This document shows, one piece after another, positions 1 through 8,146 of a stretch of DNA of 60,181 bases. Source of the stretch: Nocardia paucivorans NBRC 100373 (lineage in GTDB: Bacteria; Actinomycetota; Actinomycetes; Mycobacteriales; Mycobacteriaceae); the NCBI RefSeq assembly GCF_000308675.1, contig NZ_BAGE01000125.1:1-60181 (forward strand), in the 5' to 3' direction. The number at the start of each line of letters is the position of its first letter. Positions within the stretch are counted from its first letter, which is position 1. Below the pieces are notes generated by a model. The model saw only the letters and a list, made by a program, of their open reading frames with translations, made no database searches and had not been told where the DNA came from. The position numbers and the translations under genes were made by a program.

Positions 1-96
1 TGATCTGCCCCCCCTGTTTCCGGGCCATGGTTGTGAGAGTTGAGGCAGAGTGATCCGCAGGAGGTCATGAGGCCGAAGTCGTTCGGGGACAGGCCA
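1..96 (+). mobile_element. Remnant of the left end of an IS3-type element
   Basis: The window starts with a C-rich run and, at about 31-66, a leader that leads into an ATG at 67. The predicted peptide begins MRPKS, which resembles the start of IS3-family OrfA proteins, but after about ten codons the reading frame enters the 3' end of another gene (the 133-aa family remnant at 103). Only the left tip and the first codons of orfA therefore survive. The identification rests on recognising the leader and start of orfA and needs a database match. This is a different element from the complete IS at 5293. Confidence 0.4.
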
Positions 97-102
97 GTGG
101 TA

Positions 103-238
103 TCAGCGCAGTCCTTCTCCGGTGTTGGTGAGCTGGGTGTCGTGGTCGGTGGTCTGGATCTTGCCGAGAGTAGCGCGGTAGATCTCACGCACGAGTTCGG
201 CCAGTTCGATGTGTTGTTGCAGCATTCGACGGCGTCGA
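103..238 (-). pseudogene. 3' fragment of a third copy of the 133-aa ESX-accessory gene
   Basis: Read leftward from about 238 to the TGA at 103-105, the sequence encodes a tail (…QQHIELAELVREIYRA…, ending TNTGEGLR) that matches the last ~43 residues of the proteins at 2408-2809 and 7142-7543. No start and no upstream part exist: identity stops near 238, and on the other side the gene abuts the IS remnant. It is a decayed third copy of the same gene family and shows that this locus has been shuffled repeatedly. Confidence 0.7.
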
Positions 239-328
239 CGACTCCATCCGACCGGGTTGCTCCCATTGAGAGCTGGACGTGCCTCGCCCGCTCCAGGCGA
301 TTCCGGATCAGCTCATCCGGCCGGACTG

Positions 329-733
329 CTATGTGGGAGGCACGGAATCATCCGGCGACAGCTCGACGAAGGCGTTCGCAATCGCGGCCACGACATTGAG
401 TTGAACCGGTCCTTCGGCGCGGAACCACAGCAGTGGCGGCAGCGCTGCGGAGCGGATCGTGTCGATGTGCAGTTGGGCCGGCCATGGTTCGTCGGCCGGT
501 GGCAGTACCGTCGCTGTCACGTCGTCGAGTGGTTCGGCTCCTGGGCCGGGGAGTCGCCCGATTTCGAAGTAGTACACGTCCTGGAAGGACAGGATGATAT
601 CCGGCTTGGCCGGACCCCACCGCAGGCCGATATCGAGTGCGTCGGTTTCGTCGATTTGCGACAGGGTCAGGCGGTCGACCATGTACCCGACACACAATGG
701 TGCCGCGAGGCGGATCTGTTCGAAATGCTTCAT
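329..733 (-). CDS. Putative immunity protein partner of the upstream toxin-like gene
   Basis: A 134-aa acidic cytoplasmic protein beginning MKHFEQIRLAAP. No family is recognised with certainty. The start is the ATG at 733, whose bases overlap the TGA of the upstream gene (ATGA), so the two are translationally coupled. No signal peptide or membrane segment is visible. A small acidic protein coupled behind a protein with a basic, tyrosine- and arginine-rich C-terminal domain is the usual organisation of a polymorphic toxin and its immunity protein, so this function is inferred from context only. The downstream side ends in the junk between it and the 103-238 remnant. Confidence 0.5.
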   Translation of the reverse strand: MKHFEQIRLAAPLCVGYMVDRLTLSQIDETDALDIGLRWGPAKPDIILSFQDVYYFEIGRLPGPGAEPLDDVTATVLPPADEPWPAQLHIDTIRSAALPPLLWFRAEGPVQLNVVAAIANAFVELSPDDSVPPT

Positions 734-1323
734 CGGATCACCATCTCTCCGGTCGAGTGTTCCTGGGTCTCGGTTCCGCCTGGAAGATATCGCGGTCGGT
801 AGCTTTTCTGGTTCGGTCCCGGACTGACCTTGGGGCCGAATCGCTGCACTTCGCCGTTCGGGCGGATCCAGATCTCGCTTTTGTCCTTGGCCCGGTAGCG
901 CCGGTATCCGCCGGCGGTCTCCGATTTGAAGGTGAATCCGCTGCGTGACATCTCGGCTTCGGCTCGCTCGAGTGTGTGTCCATGGAGGTCGGGCACCTTG
1001 GCCACCAGTGCGGACGGCTTTGCTGTTCGCGGCGCACGATCGGTGCGGGTGGGGAGGTCTCGATCGAAAACCGAACCGTTCGAGGTACGGCCTGTCGGCA
1101 GTAGGTCTACTGCCGACATGGTTTTCCGGGCGTTCTGCTCGGCGAGTATCAACGTTTTCGGTGCAGCGGCGGTCTTCGAGGCCAAGCTTTCCAGGCCGAA
1201 ACCATGCTTGCTGCTCTCCTTGGCCAGTCCGGCCAGCTGCTGTGCGACGTTCTTCATCGCCCGGGCGAGTAGCCCTCCGGGGTTCAGCGGTTTGTAGAGG
1301 TTCAGTTGTTTGTAGGAGTCCAT
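730..1323 (-). CDS. Putative polymorphic-toxin C-terminal region (possibly the 3' part of an ESX effector)
   Basis: A 197-aa protein. Residues 1-90 are helical, resembling the end of a long ESX-type effector. Residues 125-197 form a compact basic module with the motifs EIWIRPNGEVQRFGPK and QEHSTGE near the C-terminus, a pattern seen in nuclease-like toxin tips of polymorphic toxins (recalled resemblance, not searched). No signal peptide is present, which fits type VII export. The frame stays open upstream of the ATG at 1323 to a TAA near 1408, so the gene may be a truncated 3' end of a larger effector such as the one cut off at 6536. It is coupled to the immunity-like gene at 733. Confidence 0.5.
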   Translation of the reverse strand: MDSYKQLNLYKPLNPGGLLARAMKNVAQQLAGLAKESSKHGFGLESLASKTAAAPKTLILAEQNARKTMSAVDLLPTGRTSNGSVFDRDLPTRTDRAPRTAKPSALVAKVPDLHGHTLERAEAEMSRSGFTFKSETAGGYRRYRAKDKSEIWIRPNGEVQRFGPKVSPGPNQKSYRPRYLPGGTETQEHSTGEMVIR

Positions 1324-1842
1324 CTGTGCCGCCGATTCCCGGGCGCATTCTCTCGATTCGCTGGTTGTACCTGTCCACCAATGAAGACGTTGGGTGGCGC
1401 TGATTCGTTACCGCCGAGCGGAACGAGACTGCCCACTGTGCCGATGATATAGGTCGATGGCATAACAGCGATCTCCGAAATCGGCTGCTCAGCGCACGGC
1501 CACCAAGATGGAACCGGTTACCGTAAAGCAAGTCTTCTGTCTCGAAAATCCTTCCGCTAGAACGATTTCGATTGAATCGACGCGGTCGCCGAGTTGGTCG
1601 GGATCATCGATATTCACTTGTGGAGAAGCCGAGCGGTTCTCGCCGGCCCGGCCGGCGTCTGTTATTCGAATTACTGTTGTCGCTGAATGTCGTTCTGTGC
1701 GTTTTCCGACACGGCGCCCCTTGCATCCGGCGCGGTTCGCTGATCAGGTAGGTGGGCTCCAGCCATCTTCCCATGGGCTGCGGTGCGAGATTTCCCCACT
1801 ATGGCCCTAGGTGGAAACAGGATTGGCTTTGGCCCTATCCTG

Positions 1843-1875
1843 TGTCAATCTGCTGATCTCAGCAGATGCTTGACA
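1843..1875. repeat. Perfect 20-bp palindrome with outer arms
   Basis: Positions 1848-1856 (ATCTGCTGA) and 1859-1867 (TCAGCAGAT) are perfect 9-bp inverted arms separated by TC. Further out, TGTCA at 1843-1847 pairs with TGACA at 1871-1875. It could be an operator, a transcription stop hairpin or a recombination-site relic. There is no adjacent T-run on either strand, and no gene to assign it to. Confidence 0.6.
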
Positions 1876-1994
1876 GTTTGTCGTCAGGAGATGCTCGACT
1901 CCTCGTCGGACTTGACGCCAGCTCCGGTGATGTAGGACTGCGTGATGGGTTCGGTGCTGCGGTGGGCCGGACGGGGGTGCTGCCAACCCCCGTA

Positions 1995-2290
1995 GGGGCG
2001 ATGAGGACCCCATGGCAAAACCGCAGGAAATACTCTGTCGGAGGTCGGATTTCGGGAGCCTTGTGCAGTGGACCGTCGGTAGTGTCGATGTTTTCGGCGT
2101 GTCGCTGCAATGATCTTGTTTTTGGGTGATCGTCGATGGTGCGGGCTGGTTGGTTCTCTTGGGTATCGCGTCGTGGGTTCGTTTCTGGTGGGCGAGTGTA
2201 GGTCAGGACATTGTTGTAGGTGTGGTTGATGACTGCTTCGACGGCCGTGCGGATTCGACGGCCGTGCGGAAGCGTCGGTATCGGGTTGGG
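1995..2290. repeat. Dispersed repeat, copy A
   Basis: This stretch matches 3565-3830 at roughly 80% identity by eye, sharing words such as GATGAGGACCCCATGG, GTGCAGTGGACCGTCGGTAG and GGGTTCGTTTCTGGTGGG. No reading frame is maintained between the copies, so it looks like a non-coding or long-dead element repeat. Its boundaries are approximate. Confidence 0.6.
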
Positions 2291-2407
2291 CTGAGATCGG
2301 CTTCGAATTCGTCCGGTGGGGCAGGTCAGGCTGTCACCTATCTGTGTGGCAGTCCCGACTGGTAGAAGAAGGTTTACCCATCGTCGCTGGGAGGATGGTC
2401 GGGGGTG

Positions 2408-2809
2408 TCAGCGCAATCCTTCTCCGGTGTTGGTGAGTTGGGTGCCGGTGTCGTGGTCGGTGGTTTGGAGTTTGCCGATGGCGGCGAGGTAGGTGTCGCG
2501 CATGAGTTCGGCCAGTTCGATGTGTTGTTCCAGGCGTTTAACGGCGTTGTCGTCGGCATTGTCGCCACCACCGACGGCCTTTCGCTGGAACTTGTCCTGT
2601 ATGGAGAGAGCAGAGGGTAGGCCGCCGAAACCTGAAAGACGGCTAAGGTTTCGAGCATTTACAATTTGGTGCTGAAGCTTCAGACGGTAGTTCTCGCAGG
2701 CTTGTGCCAAATCTGCACCAACGCCCTCTTCCAGCCGCATCTCGCCGTTGATCGCTTGTTGTTTGAACTGCTGCCACTGCTGCAGTTCGTTTTGAACGTC
2801 CTTTGTCAT
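2408..2809 (-). CDS. 133-aa helical protein of the ESX-effector cassette (copy 1)
   Basis: A small, mostly helical, soluble protein starting MTKDVQNELQQWQQFKQQ and ending TNTGEGLR. It is about 75% identical to the protein at 7142-7543, and a third 3' remnant lies at 103-238. It has no signal peptide and no clear WxG motif. In copy 2 the same gene is fused by a stop/start overlap to an ESX-type effector gene, so a role as a secretion partner or chaperone of that effector is inferred. Here the effector that should follow is missing: after the TGA only non-coding repeat sequence is found. The DUF3558 lipoprotein gene lies 36 bp upstream. Confidence 0.75.
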   Translation of the reverse strand: MTKDVQNELQQWQQFKQQAINGEMRLEEGVGADLAQACENYRLKLQHQIVNARNLSRLSGFGGLPSALSIQDKFQRKAVGGGDNADDNAVKRLEQHIELAELMRDTYLAAIGKLQTTDHDTGTQLTNTGEGLR

Positions 2810-2845
2810 GGCGCCCCTGTTTTGGATTCCGTGCAGTTTCCGTAC

Positions 2846-3397
2846 CTATTTGGGTAGGTGGGGTTCTATCGCGGTGGCATACTGCATGGCGATTGCGCAT
2901 ATATCGCCGTTGCTGGGATCGCCTTCCATCCAGGTGGCGTTGATCTCGAACATCCCTTGTTGCGCGGAGAACGAGACGTAGCAGCCCACATCAGGATCGG
3001 ACTTGTCTCGTGAGAAGACCGCGGGTCGGCCACCAACGGTGGTTTCTCGGATATCGGTGTGGTTCTTGTTTGTCCGAGTCTCGTTCAGCGTATGGCTGGT
3101 AGAGAACACAGCTACTGCGTACTGCAGATGCTTGGGTGTCCAGTTGCAAACGCGCCACGACGTCGGTCCTTCTGGGGCGTTGGTCACGACATTCTTGGAT
3201 GCAGGATCCAGTCCCATGGATGCCAGCACATCGTCGCTGATCTGGGTGCACGGGTCGAAAACCACGATTTTGTCGATGTCGCGGGTGGTGGTGGGGGTTG
3301 CGGTGGTCGACTTGCCTTCGATCGCGCCGCACCCGGATGCAAGGGCTGCCACCGTTGCTGCAAGCAGTGTGGTGCGTAGTGCGGTGGTGATGCGCAT
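2846..3397 (-). CDS. DUF3558-type lipoprotein (copy 1)
   Basis: 183 aa. The N-terminus has a basic start, a hydrophobic stretch and a lipobox (LASGC, Cys at about residue 23), so it is predicted to be a lipid-anchored cell-envelope protein. The mature part begins with a Thr-rich linker and follows the pattern of the actinobacterial DUF3558 family (DPCTQISDDVL…, CNWTP…, later Cys residues likely forming a disulfide). A GGGGAGAG ribosome binding site precedes the ATG at 3397. It is paralogous to 7586-8146 and first in the small operon with the 133-aa gene. The family has no established biochemical role. Confidence 0.85.
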   Translation of the reverse strand: MRITTALRTTLLAATVAALASGCGAIEGKSTTATPTTTRDIDKIVVFDPCTQISDDVLASMGLDPASKNVVTNAPEGPTSWRVCNWTPKHLQYAVAVFSTSHTLNETRTNKNHTDIRETTVGGRPAVFSRDKSDPDVGCYVSFSAQQGMFEINATWMEGDPSNGDICAIAMQYATAIEPHLPK

Positions 3398-3970
3398 GGA
3401 TCTCTCCCCGTGGGCCGTGGTGCGGGATTCCCCCCGACATGACTATATGACGCACCCTGGCCGGCTTCGGTTCCCTCCCGTTTCGAGGTCCGGTGGGCAG
3501 GTAACGGGCCCGAGGGAATGGGGTGGAGAGAAGGCGATTTGCGCTGATAGCGCGGTTCCTCGAGGGGCTGATGAGGACCCCATGGTAGAGCCGCAGGTAA
3601 ATGCCTTGTCGGAGGCGGGCTTTCGGGGGTGTTGTGCAGTGGACCGTCGGTAGTGTCGATATGTTCGGCGTGTCGCCGCAATGAGCTTGTTGTCGGATGG
3701 TCGTCGATGGTGTGGGCTGGTCGGCTCCCCCTTGGAGCTCGCGTCGTGGGTTCGTTTCTGGTGGGTGAGTGCAGGCCAGGACATTGTCGTGGGTGTGGTC
3801 GACGGCCGTGCGGAAGCATCGGTGTTGGTGACCTGACCCCGTTGGTTCGGTCCGCGTGATCTGGCTTCCTGCGCGGGGTCGGATCAGGTGGACCACATCG
3901 CGGGGATCCGCTACTTCGTCGGCCTAGAGCGGGAGCCATGCATGTGAGGTGGGTTCGGAGAAGGCGGTGT
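3398..3970. other. Gene-free stretch between the lipoprotein gene and the duplicated block
   Basis: This stretch contains copy B of the dispersed repeat (3565-3830) and no supported gene. The overlapping ORFs on the minus strand are unlike known proteins and are not conserved in the second block. The corresponding interval of copy 2 (8147-8357) is much shorter, so the extra DNA here was inserted or was lost from copy 2. Confidence 0.5.
3565..3830. repeat. Dispersed repeat, copy B
   Basis: The second copy of the repeat at 1995-2290. It lies between the DUF3558 gene and the large duplicated segment. Short deletions relative to copy A are visible, for example where GACTGCTTCGACGGCCGTGC in copy A has no counterpart here. 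Confidence 0.6.
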
Positions 3971-3998
3971 CGATGATCCGATCGAGATGGGTGGTCGG

Positions 3999-4364
3999 CT
4001 ATGGATTGTCGGTCGCGGTGCTGTTGAGTCGTGGTAGGACCGTGCGGCCCGCGATGATGTCGCAGACCGGATGGAGGGCGTCGCGGGCGGTTGCGGGGAG
4101 ATGGTCGAGTTCTGGGATGAGCAGTGTGGTGATGCCGTCGTGGAGGAGGGCGGTCAGGAGGCGAAGGTGGTCACGGGGGGAGTCGGCCAGCATGACGCGG
4201 GTGAGAGTGTAGCCGTGGGCGATCGCGGACAGGCGTAGTCGGACGGTGTCGAAGCCGAGGTCGGGGCTGAGGTCTTCGCGTAGGTAGCCGACGGCAAGCC
4301 GGTGGGTGCGGAGTGAGGTGTGCGTGGGTTCGTCGGGTACGGGTGGATGGGAGTTGGGGGTCAC
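3999..4364 (-). CDS. Resolvase-like fold protein without catalytic serine (copy 1)
   Basis: 121 aa. The core AVGYLREDLSPDLGFDTVR followed by GYTLTRVM, RLLTALLHDGITTLLIPEL and HLPAT resembles the N-terminal nucleotide-binding-like fold of serine resolvases (A-x-x-Y-x-R…, R-L-L-x-A-L…). The position of the nucleophilic serine holds other residues (YLRED instead of Y-x-R-x-S), so recombinase activity is unlikely. The start is the GTG at 4364, with GAGGAAAAGGA upstream. Paralogue 8386-8751 uses ATG. A regulatory or DNA-binding role is possible. The fold assignment is my reading, not a search result. Confidence 0.55.
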   Translation of the reverse strand: MTPNSHPPVPDEPTHTSLRTHRLAVGYLREDLSPDLGFDTVRLRLSAIAHGYTLTRVMLADSPRDHLRLLTALLHDGITTLLIPELDHLPATARDALHPVCDIIAGRTVLPRLNSTATDNP

Positions 4365-4443
4365 GTGGTCCTTTTCCTCGTGAGTCGGTGGGTGCCGGAG
4401 CGAAGGGAGTTGCTTGTTCAGGCCGGTCTGGGGGAGGAGTGGG

Positions 4444-5048
4444 TCAGCGGTAGAGGAGTTCGCAGGGGAGTCCGGGGAGGATGGTCGCGAGGCCCGGTTG
4501 CCGGGTGGTTCCACTCGGCCGGGAACAGATGGGCGGCCGAGCGGCGGGCGTCGTACAGGAAGACGCTGAGGTGTACATCGGGGTCGTCGGAGCGCGATGG
4601 GGGAGGGATCGGTCGCGCCTTCATCGAGGGTGTCGAGGAGGGTTTTCAGGGGTGATGGGAGGACACCGTGGGCGGGGTTGATCCACCGACGGTAGGTGCG
4701 GAGACGCCCGGGTGAGGGGGGTGCCACGGTGTCTTGGGGTGGGACGGTCCGAGAGTTGGTGCGTAGCAGGATGTGGGAGTAGGGCGAATGGTCTGCGGCC
4801 TCGGTTGGATACGAGGTCGAGAAGGTGTAGCGGCGAGAGCGATGCCGCAGGGTCGAGTCGGCGAGGGAACGGGCCGACGGGGATTCTCGTGTGGCATGGC
4901 CGCGTTGTTCCAAAGTGGTGAGCGTCTGGAGGCGGCCTCCCCGGGTGATCGCGATTCTGCCGGATTCGTCTCTGTGACAGGACAGTCCGCATACGGTTCG
5001 GTAGTGGTCGTAGCGTCCGAGTGCCCTGTTCTCGGTGGGTATGGACAT
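4444..5048 (-). pseudogene. Disrupted gene of unknown function (copy 1)
   Basis: A good start (ATG 5048, GGGAG 7 nt upstream) opens a protein with GRYDHYRTVCGLSCHRDE. Coding quality follows one frame to about 4625, then moves to the +1 frame (DDPDVHLSVFLYDARRSAAH), and after an extra C near 4515 relative to copy 2 shifts again to end at the TGA at 4444. The first shift is shared with copy 2 (8826-9468) and so predates the duplication. The second is private to this copy. Two in-frame deletions (18 and 21 nt) relative to copy 2 also lie here. The family is unknown. Confidence 0.5.
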
Positions 5049-5373
5049 CAAACTCCCTGGTATTTATGGTTTTGAGTACGCCCGGACCGAAGGCGGATCG
5101 GTACGGGGTGGTGGAGGGGATATCGGTATTGCCACCCCTGCCGGGCGCGGGTTCAGGACAGCATGTCCGTGTCGTGTGGTTGCTCGATTGCGTTCTTTCC
5201 GTGGAAATCTCATCGAAACCGCAGGACAGAACCCGTTTGAAGCGCGTGTTCGATGCAGTAATCGCTGCGTGGAAAACCAGAATGGGGGCTCGTGACTGGA
5301 GCCCGGTGGGTGGGTCCACCGGTTGTGAGAGTTCTGATGCACCAGAATGGGTGCAGAAGGAGACGATCACACC

Positions 5374-5652
5374 ATGTCACGACGTCGGCACACGCCCGAG
5401 CAGATCATCCGCAAGCTCCGCGAGGGAGAACGGCTGCTCGGTGAGAACTTCACGATCGAGGACGTGTGCAAACACCTCGAGATTTCCGATGCGACCTGGC
5501 ATCGCCGGCAGAACCAGTACGGCGGCATGAAATCCGAGGACGCCAAGAGGTTGAAAGAGCTCGAACGTGAGAACGCCCGGTTGAAGCGGATGGTCGCTGA
5601 TCAGGCCCTCGATATCGACATGCTCAAGGAGCTGAACCGGGGAAACTATTGA
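5374..5652 (+). CDS. IS3-family transposase OrfA
   Basis: 92 aa from the ATG at 5374 (MSRRRHTPEQIIRKLREG). It has a helix-turn-helix of the IS3/IS911 type (residues ~10-45, including SDATWHRRQ), followed by a leucine-zipper coiled coil (residues ~55-90, AKRLKELERENARLKRMVAD) used for multimerisation. The stop TGA at 5650-5652 overlaps the TTG start of OrfB (TTGA). Coupled initiation, or a -1 frameshift, would therefore yield OrfB or OrfAB. The protein binds the element ends. Confidence 0.9.
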   Translation: MSRRRHTPEQIIRKLREGERLLGENFTIEDVCKHLEISDATWHRRQNQYGGMKSEDAKRLKELERENARLKRMVADQALDIDMLKELNRGNY

Positions 5653-6506
5653 GCCCGGACCGTCGCCGCAGGGCCGTGCAGGTTTTGCGGGACCGGTTCG
5701 GGGTCTGCGAGCGCCGGGCGTGCCGGGTCGCCGGGCAACCCCGCTCGACACAGCGCCGCCGGCCTACGGTTGCCGAGACCGAGCGGTTGCCGACCGGGCG
5801 GCTTCGCGAGATCTCACGAGCGCATCCGCGGTGGGGACGGCGCAAAGCTCACGCTCTGTGTCGGGCCGAGGGGTTGGTGGTCAACCGGAAACGCACCCGC
5901 CGGTTGTGGCGTGAGCACGGGTTGAAACGACCTGTCCGGGTGCGTAAGAAGCGACGGATCGGTGCGGGTCGACATCAACGGCTGCGTGCGTCGCGGCCGG
6001 ATCGGATGTGGGCGCTGGATTTCCAGGTCGATGTCACCGCCGACGGACGCCAGGTCCGGTTTCTCAATATCGTGGACGAGTTCACCCGCGAGGCTCTGGC
6101 GGTGACTGCGTTCCGGTCGTGCACCGCTGATCAGCTCGTCGCTGTGCTCGACGAACTCGTCGCCGCGACCGGCCGGAAACCGGAGCATATCCGGATGGAC
6201 AACGGCACCGAGATGACCGCACACGCCATGACCGACTGGTGCCGGTTCACCGGCGTCGACCCCGCGTTCATCGACCCCGCCTCACCATGGCAGAACGGGA
6301 TCTGCGAATCGTTCAACGGCCGATTCCGCGACGAATTCCTGACCTGCGAGCAGTTCCGCTCGCTGACCGAAGCCCAAGTCCTTGCCGAGGACTGGCGCAT
6401 CGAGTACAACACCTACAGGCCACACGGATCGCTGGGCTTCCTCACTCCCGAAGCGTTCCGGCAGCAATGGACACCGACCGAGTTCAACCAACCGCAACTC
6501 GCATGA
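5649..6506 (+). CDS. IS3-family transposase OrfB (DDE integrase core)
   Basis: 285 aa from the TTG at 5649. The N-terminal helical region (HTH_21-like, with HPRWGRRKAHAL) is followed by the rve integrase domain. The DDE residues are visible in WALDFQVDVT (D), HIRMDNGTEM (D) and NGICESFNGRFRDEFL (E, 35-residue type spacing). The length is normal for the family and the frame is uninterrupted, so the element may be active. It ends 29 bp before the right terminal repeat. Confidence 0.92.
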   Translation: MSPDRRRRAVQVLRDRFGVCERRACRVAGQPRSTQRRRPTVAETERLPTGRLREISRAHPRWGRRKAHALCRAEGLVVNRKRTRRLWREHGLKRPVRVRKKRRIGAGRHQRLRASRPDRMWALDFQVDVTADGRQVRFLNIVDEFTREALAVTAFRSCTADQLVAVLDELVAATGRKPEHIRMDNGTEMTAHAMTDWCRFTGVDPAFIDPASPWQNGICESFNGRFRDEFLTCEQFRSLTEAQVLAEDWRIEYNTYRPHGSLGFLTPEAFRQQWTPTEFNQPQLA

Positions 6507-6535
6507 TCGGTGGATCCCCCATCGGGGCCCAGTCA

Positions 6536-7142
6536 CCACGAACTCGTCGAATCCGGAGGTTTCGATCGGCGGGATCACCGACATCCGGGCCTGACCGAGA
6601 TAGCCCTGCACGAGATCGATTCCATTGGCGACCATCTGGAACGACAGCGGCAACAGTGTGGCCTTGTTGGTGTAGTCGATGGTGGCCTGCATGGCAGCGG
6701 TGGCGGTTCGACCACCCCACTTCTCGGTGAGGATGGTTTCGATTTCCCTACGGAACTCGTCGATGGCGGTGCCGGTGGCCTCCTGCAGTCTGCGCCAACC
6801 ATCGGCGCCGGCATTGATATCGCTCTCCTTGACCGGTCCCTTGTCGGCGAACTCGCCCTGACCGTTCAACGCTTCCCAGATCTTTGTGTGCGACCAGGTC
6901 TTGAACGCCTCTCGAGGAGCTTGCGCAGGCGCGTATTCCCCCGTGAAACCCTGACTGATGCGGGCCCACTCGGAAGTGATGATCCGGCGGTCACCGGTCC
7001 ACTGCTGTTCCCCCGCCTCGCGGGCACGATTGGCATTGTCCTGGTTCTCGCGGGATTGGCTGTAGTTGTCGACAACACCCGCCACACCGCTCGCAACGGC
7101 GGCGATGGCGGCACCGACCCCCAGGATCGCCGGTAATGGCAT
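6536..7142 (-). pseudogene. ESX-type effector gene truncated by the IS
   Basis: The ATG at 7142 overlaps the TGA of the 133-aa gene (TAATG). The first ~202 residues are intact: a hydrophobic Gly/Ala-rich start (MPLPAILGVGAAIAAVASG), a WTG (WxG-type) motif near residue 49, then long amphipathic helices with a second Trp-Gly pair (EKWGG). Coding sequence then enters the IS right end at 6535 and terminates inside it. The architecture fits a type VII-exported polymorphic toxin whose C-terminal toxin part has been lost. The orphan toxin-like end at 730-1323 is a candidate for a related 3' half. Confidence 0.7.
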
Positions 7143-7543
7143 TAGCGCAGTCCCTCCCCGGTGTTGGTGAGCTGAGTACCAGTGTCCTGGTCGGCACTCC
7201 GAAGTCTGCCGATGGCGGCGAGATAGGTATCGCGCATGAGCTCGGCGAGTTCGATGTGTTGTTCCAGGCGTTTGACGGCATTGTCGTCGGGATTGTCGCC
7301 ACCACCAACGGCCTTCTGCTGGAACTTGTCTCGTATGGCGATAGCGGACGGCAGGCCCCCGTAGCCCGAGAGGTGGTCGAGCCCTTCTGCATTATCCTTC
7401 AACCTGACCAGTTTTAAGCGATAGTTATCGCATGCTGTGCTAAGTGCTTCGCCGATACCCTCCTCCAAGTGCATCTCACCGTTCATTGCCTGCTGCTTGA
7501 ACTGCTGCCACTGCTGTAGTTCGTTCTGCACATTTTCTGACAT
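7142..7543 (-). CDS. 133-aa helical protein of the ESX-effector cassette (copy 2)
   Basis: A paralogue of 2408-2809 starting MSENVQNELQQWQQFKQQ, soluble and largely helical, with a Gly-rich turn (AVGGGDNPDD) in the middle. Its stop overlaps the start of the effector gene, which supports joint synthesis and a partner or chaperone function. The lipoprotein gene lies 42 bp upstream. It is the only copy that still has its effector, although that effector is broken. No known domain was recognised. Confidence 0.75.
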   Translation of the reverse strand: MSENVQNELQQWQQFKQQAMNGEMHLEEGIGEALSTACDNYRLKLVRLKDNAEGLDHLSGYGGLPSAIAIRDKFQQKAVGGGDNPDDNAVKRLEQHIELAELMRDTYLAAIGRLRSADQDTGTQLTNTGEGLR

Positions 7544-7585
7544 CTATGTCCTCTGCTTCAGATCTGGTTCTGCCATGCGGTGCAG

Positions 7586-8146
7586 TCACTCAGGGAGGTG
7601 AGGTTCAAGCGCAACAGCGTGTTGCATGGCAAGTGCACAAACATCCTTCTTATTGGAGTTGTCATCGAGCCAGGATGCGCGGATTTCGAACATTCCCTGT
7701 TGTGCGGAGAACGAGACGTAACAAGCACTGCGGTCGGTATCTGACTTATCGCGGGAGTAAAGGGCTGGTCTCCCCCCAACAGTGGTCTCACGAACGTCGG
7801 TGTGATTCTCGTTATTGCGGGCCTCATCGAGCGTATGGCTAGTAGAGAACACTCCGATTGCATACTCCGGGACAGATGGTGTCCAAGAGCAGACACGCCA
7901 CGACGCAGGCCCTGTTGGCGCATCTGTCACCACGCTCTTTGAAGAGGGGGTTAGACCTACGGAGGTCAGAACCTCATCGCTGATCTGGGTACATGGATTG
8001 AAGACCACGATGTCGTCGATGTCGCGGGTTGTGGTGGTAGGGCCTTGGTTGGCGGCTTCCCCGCTCTCGAGTACGCCACACCCGGAGGCGAGTGTTGCTA
8101 CCGCTGCCGTGAGCAGCGTGGTGCGTAGTGCGGTGGCGATGCGCAT
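7586..8146 (-). CDS. DUF3558-type lipoprotein (copy 2)
   Basis: 186 aa from the ATG at 8146 (MRIATALRTTLL), with lipobox LASGC at about residue 23. The long upstream extension in the same frame (to 8341) is rejected because the ribosome site GGGGAGAAATCC and the signal peptide fit the inner ATG and match copy 1. The mature domain follows copy 1 with about 65% identity, including the FNPCTQISDEVL and CSWTP cysteines. The signal-peptide DNA is much more alike than the rest of the gene. It is the first gene of the lipoprotein-133-aa-effector cassette and is predicted to be anchored on the outer face of the membrane. Confidence 0.85.
   Translation of the reverse strand: MRIATALRTTLLTAAVATLASGCGVLESGEAANQGPTTTTRDIDDIVVFNPCTQISDEVLTSVGLTPSSKSVVTDAPTGPASWRVCSWTPSVPEYAIGVFSTSHTLDEARNNENHTDVRETTVGGRPALYSRDKSDTDRSACYVSFSAQQGMFEIRASWLDDNSNKKDVCALAMQHAVALEPHLPE

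Larger units (their letters stand above)
1324..2407. other. Gene-poor stretch with repeats
   Basis: No convincing coding region is seen on either strand over this 1.1 kb. The short ORFs here have low-complexity, shadow-like composition. It holds a strong palindrome at 1843-1875 and one copy of a ~270-bp repeat at about 1995-2290. The GC content is lower around 1500-1720. It probably represents decayed DNA between rearrangement points. Confidence 0.5.
3971..5292. repeat. Large segmental duplication, copy 1
   Basis: This segment is nearly identical to 8358-9712. The last 300 bp (4961-5292 against 9381-9712) differ at only a few bases. The match stops exactly at the IS left end: copy 2 continues from the same eight bases (GGGGCTCG) into the start of the XRE regulator gene, whereas copy 1 goes into the IS. 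Copy 1 has therefore kept the promoter side of the regulator but lost its coding region. Confidence 0.85.
5293..6535 (+). mobile_element. Complete IS3-family (IS407-like) insertion sequence
   Basis: 1243 bp with imperfect terminal inverted repeats of about 28 bp. The left end starts TGACTGGAGCCCGG at 5293. The right end, read inward, starts TGACTGGGCCCCGA at 6535. It carries two overlapping transposase ORFs. The flanks CTCG and CCAC do not form a target-site duplication. Together with the abrupt end of the duplicated segment on the left and of an effector gene on the right, this indicates that the element marks a deletion or recombination junction and not a simple insertion. Confidence 0.9.

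Noticed and set aside
3999..5051. One 350-aa protein covering both duplicated-block genes
   Set aside because: The frame is open throughout, but its middle third is Pro/Arg-rich nonsense while another frame codes for a plausible protein there; the downstream gene has its own start and ribosome site.
5281..6540. Target-site duplication around the IS
   Set aside because: The bases next to the two ends (CTCG and CCAC) do not match, so no duplication can be claimed.
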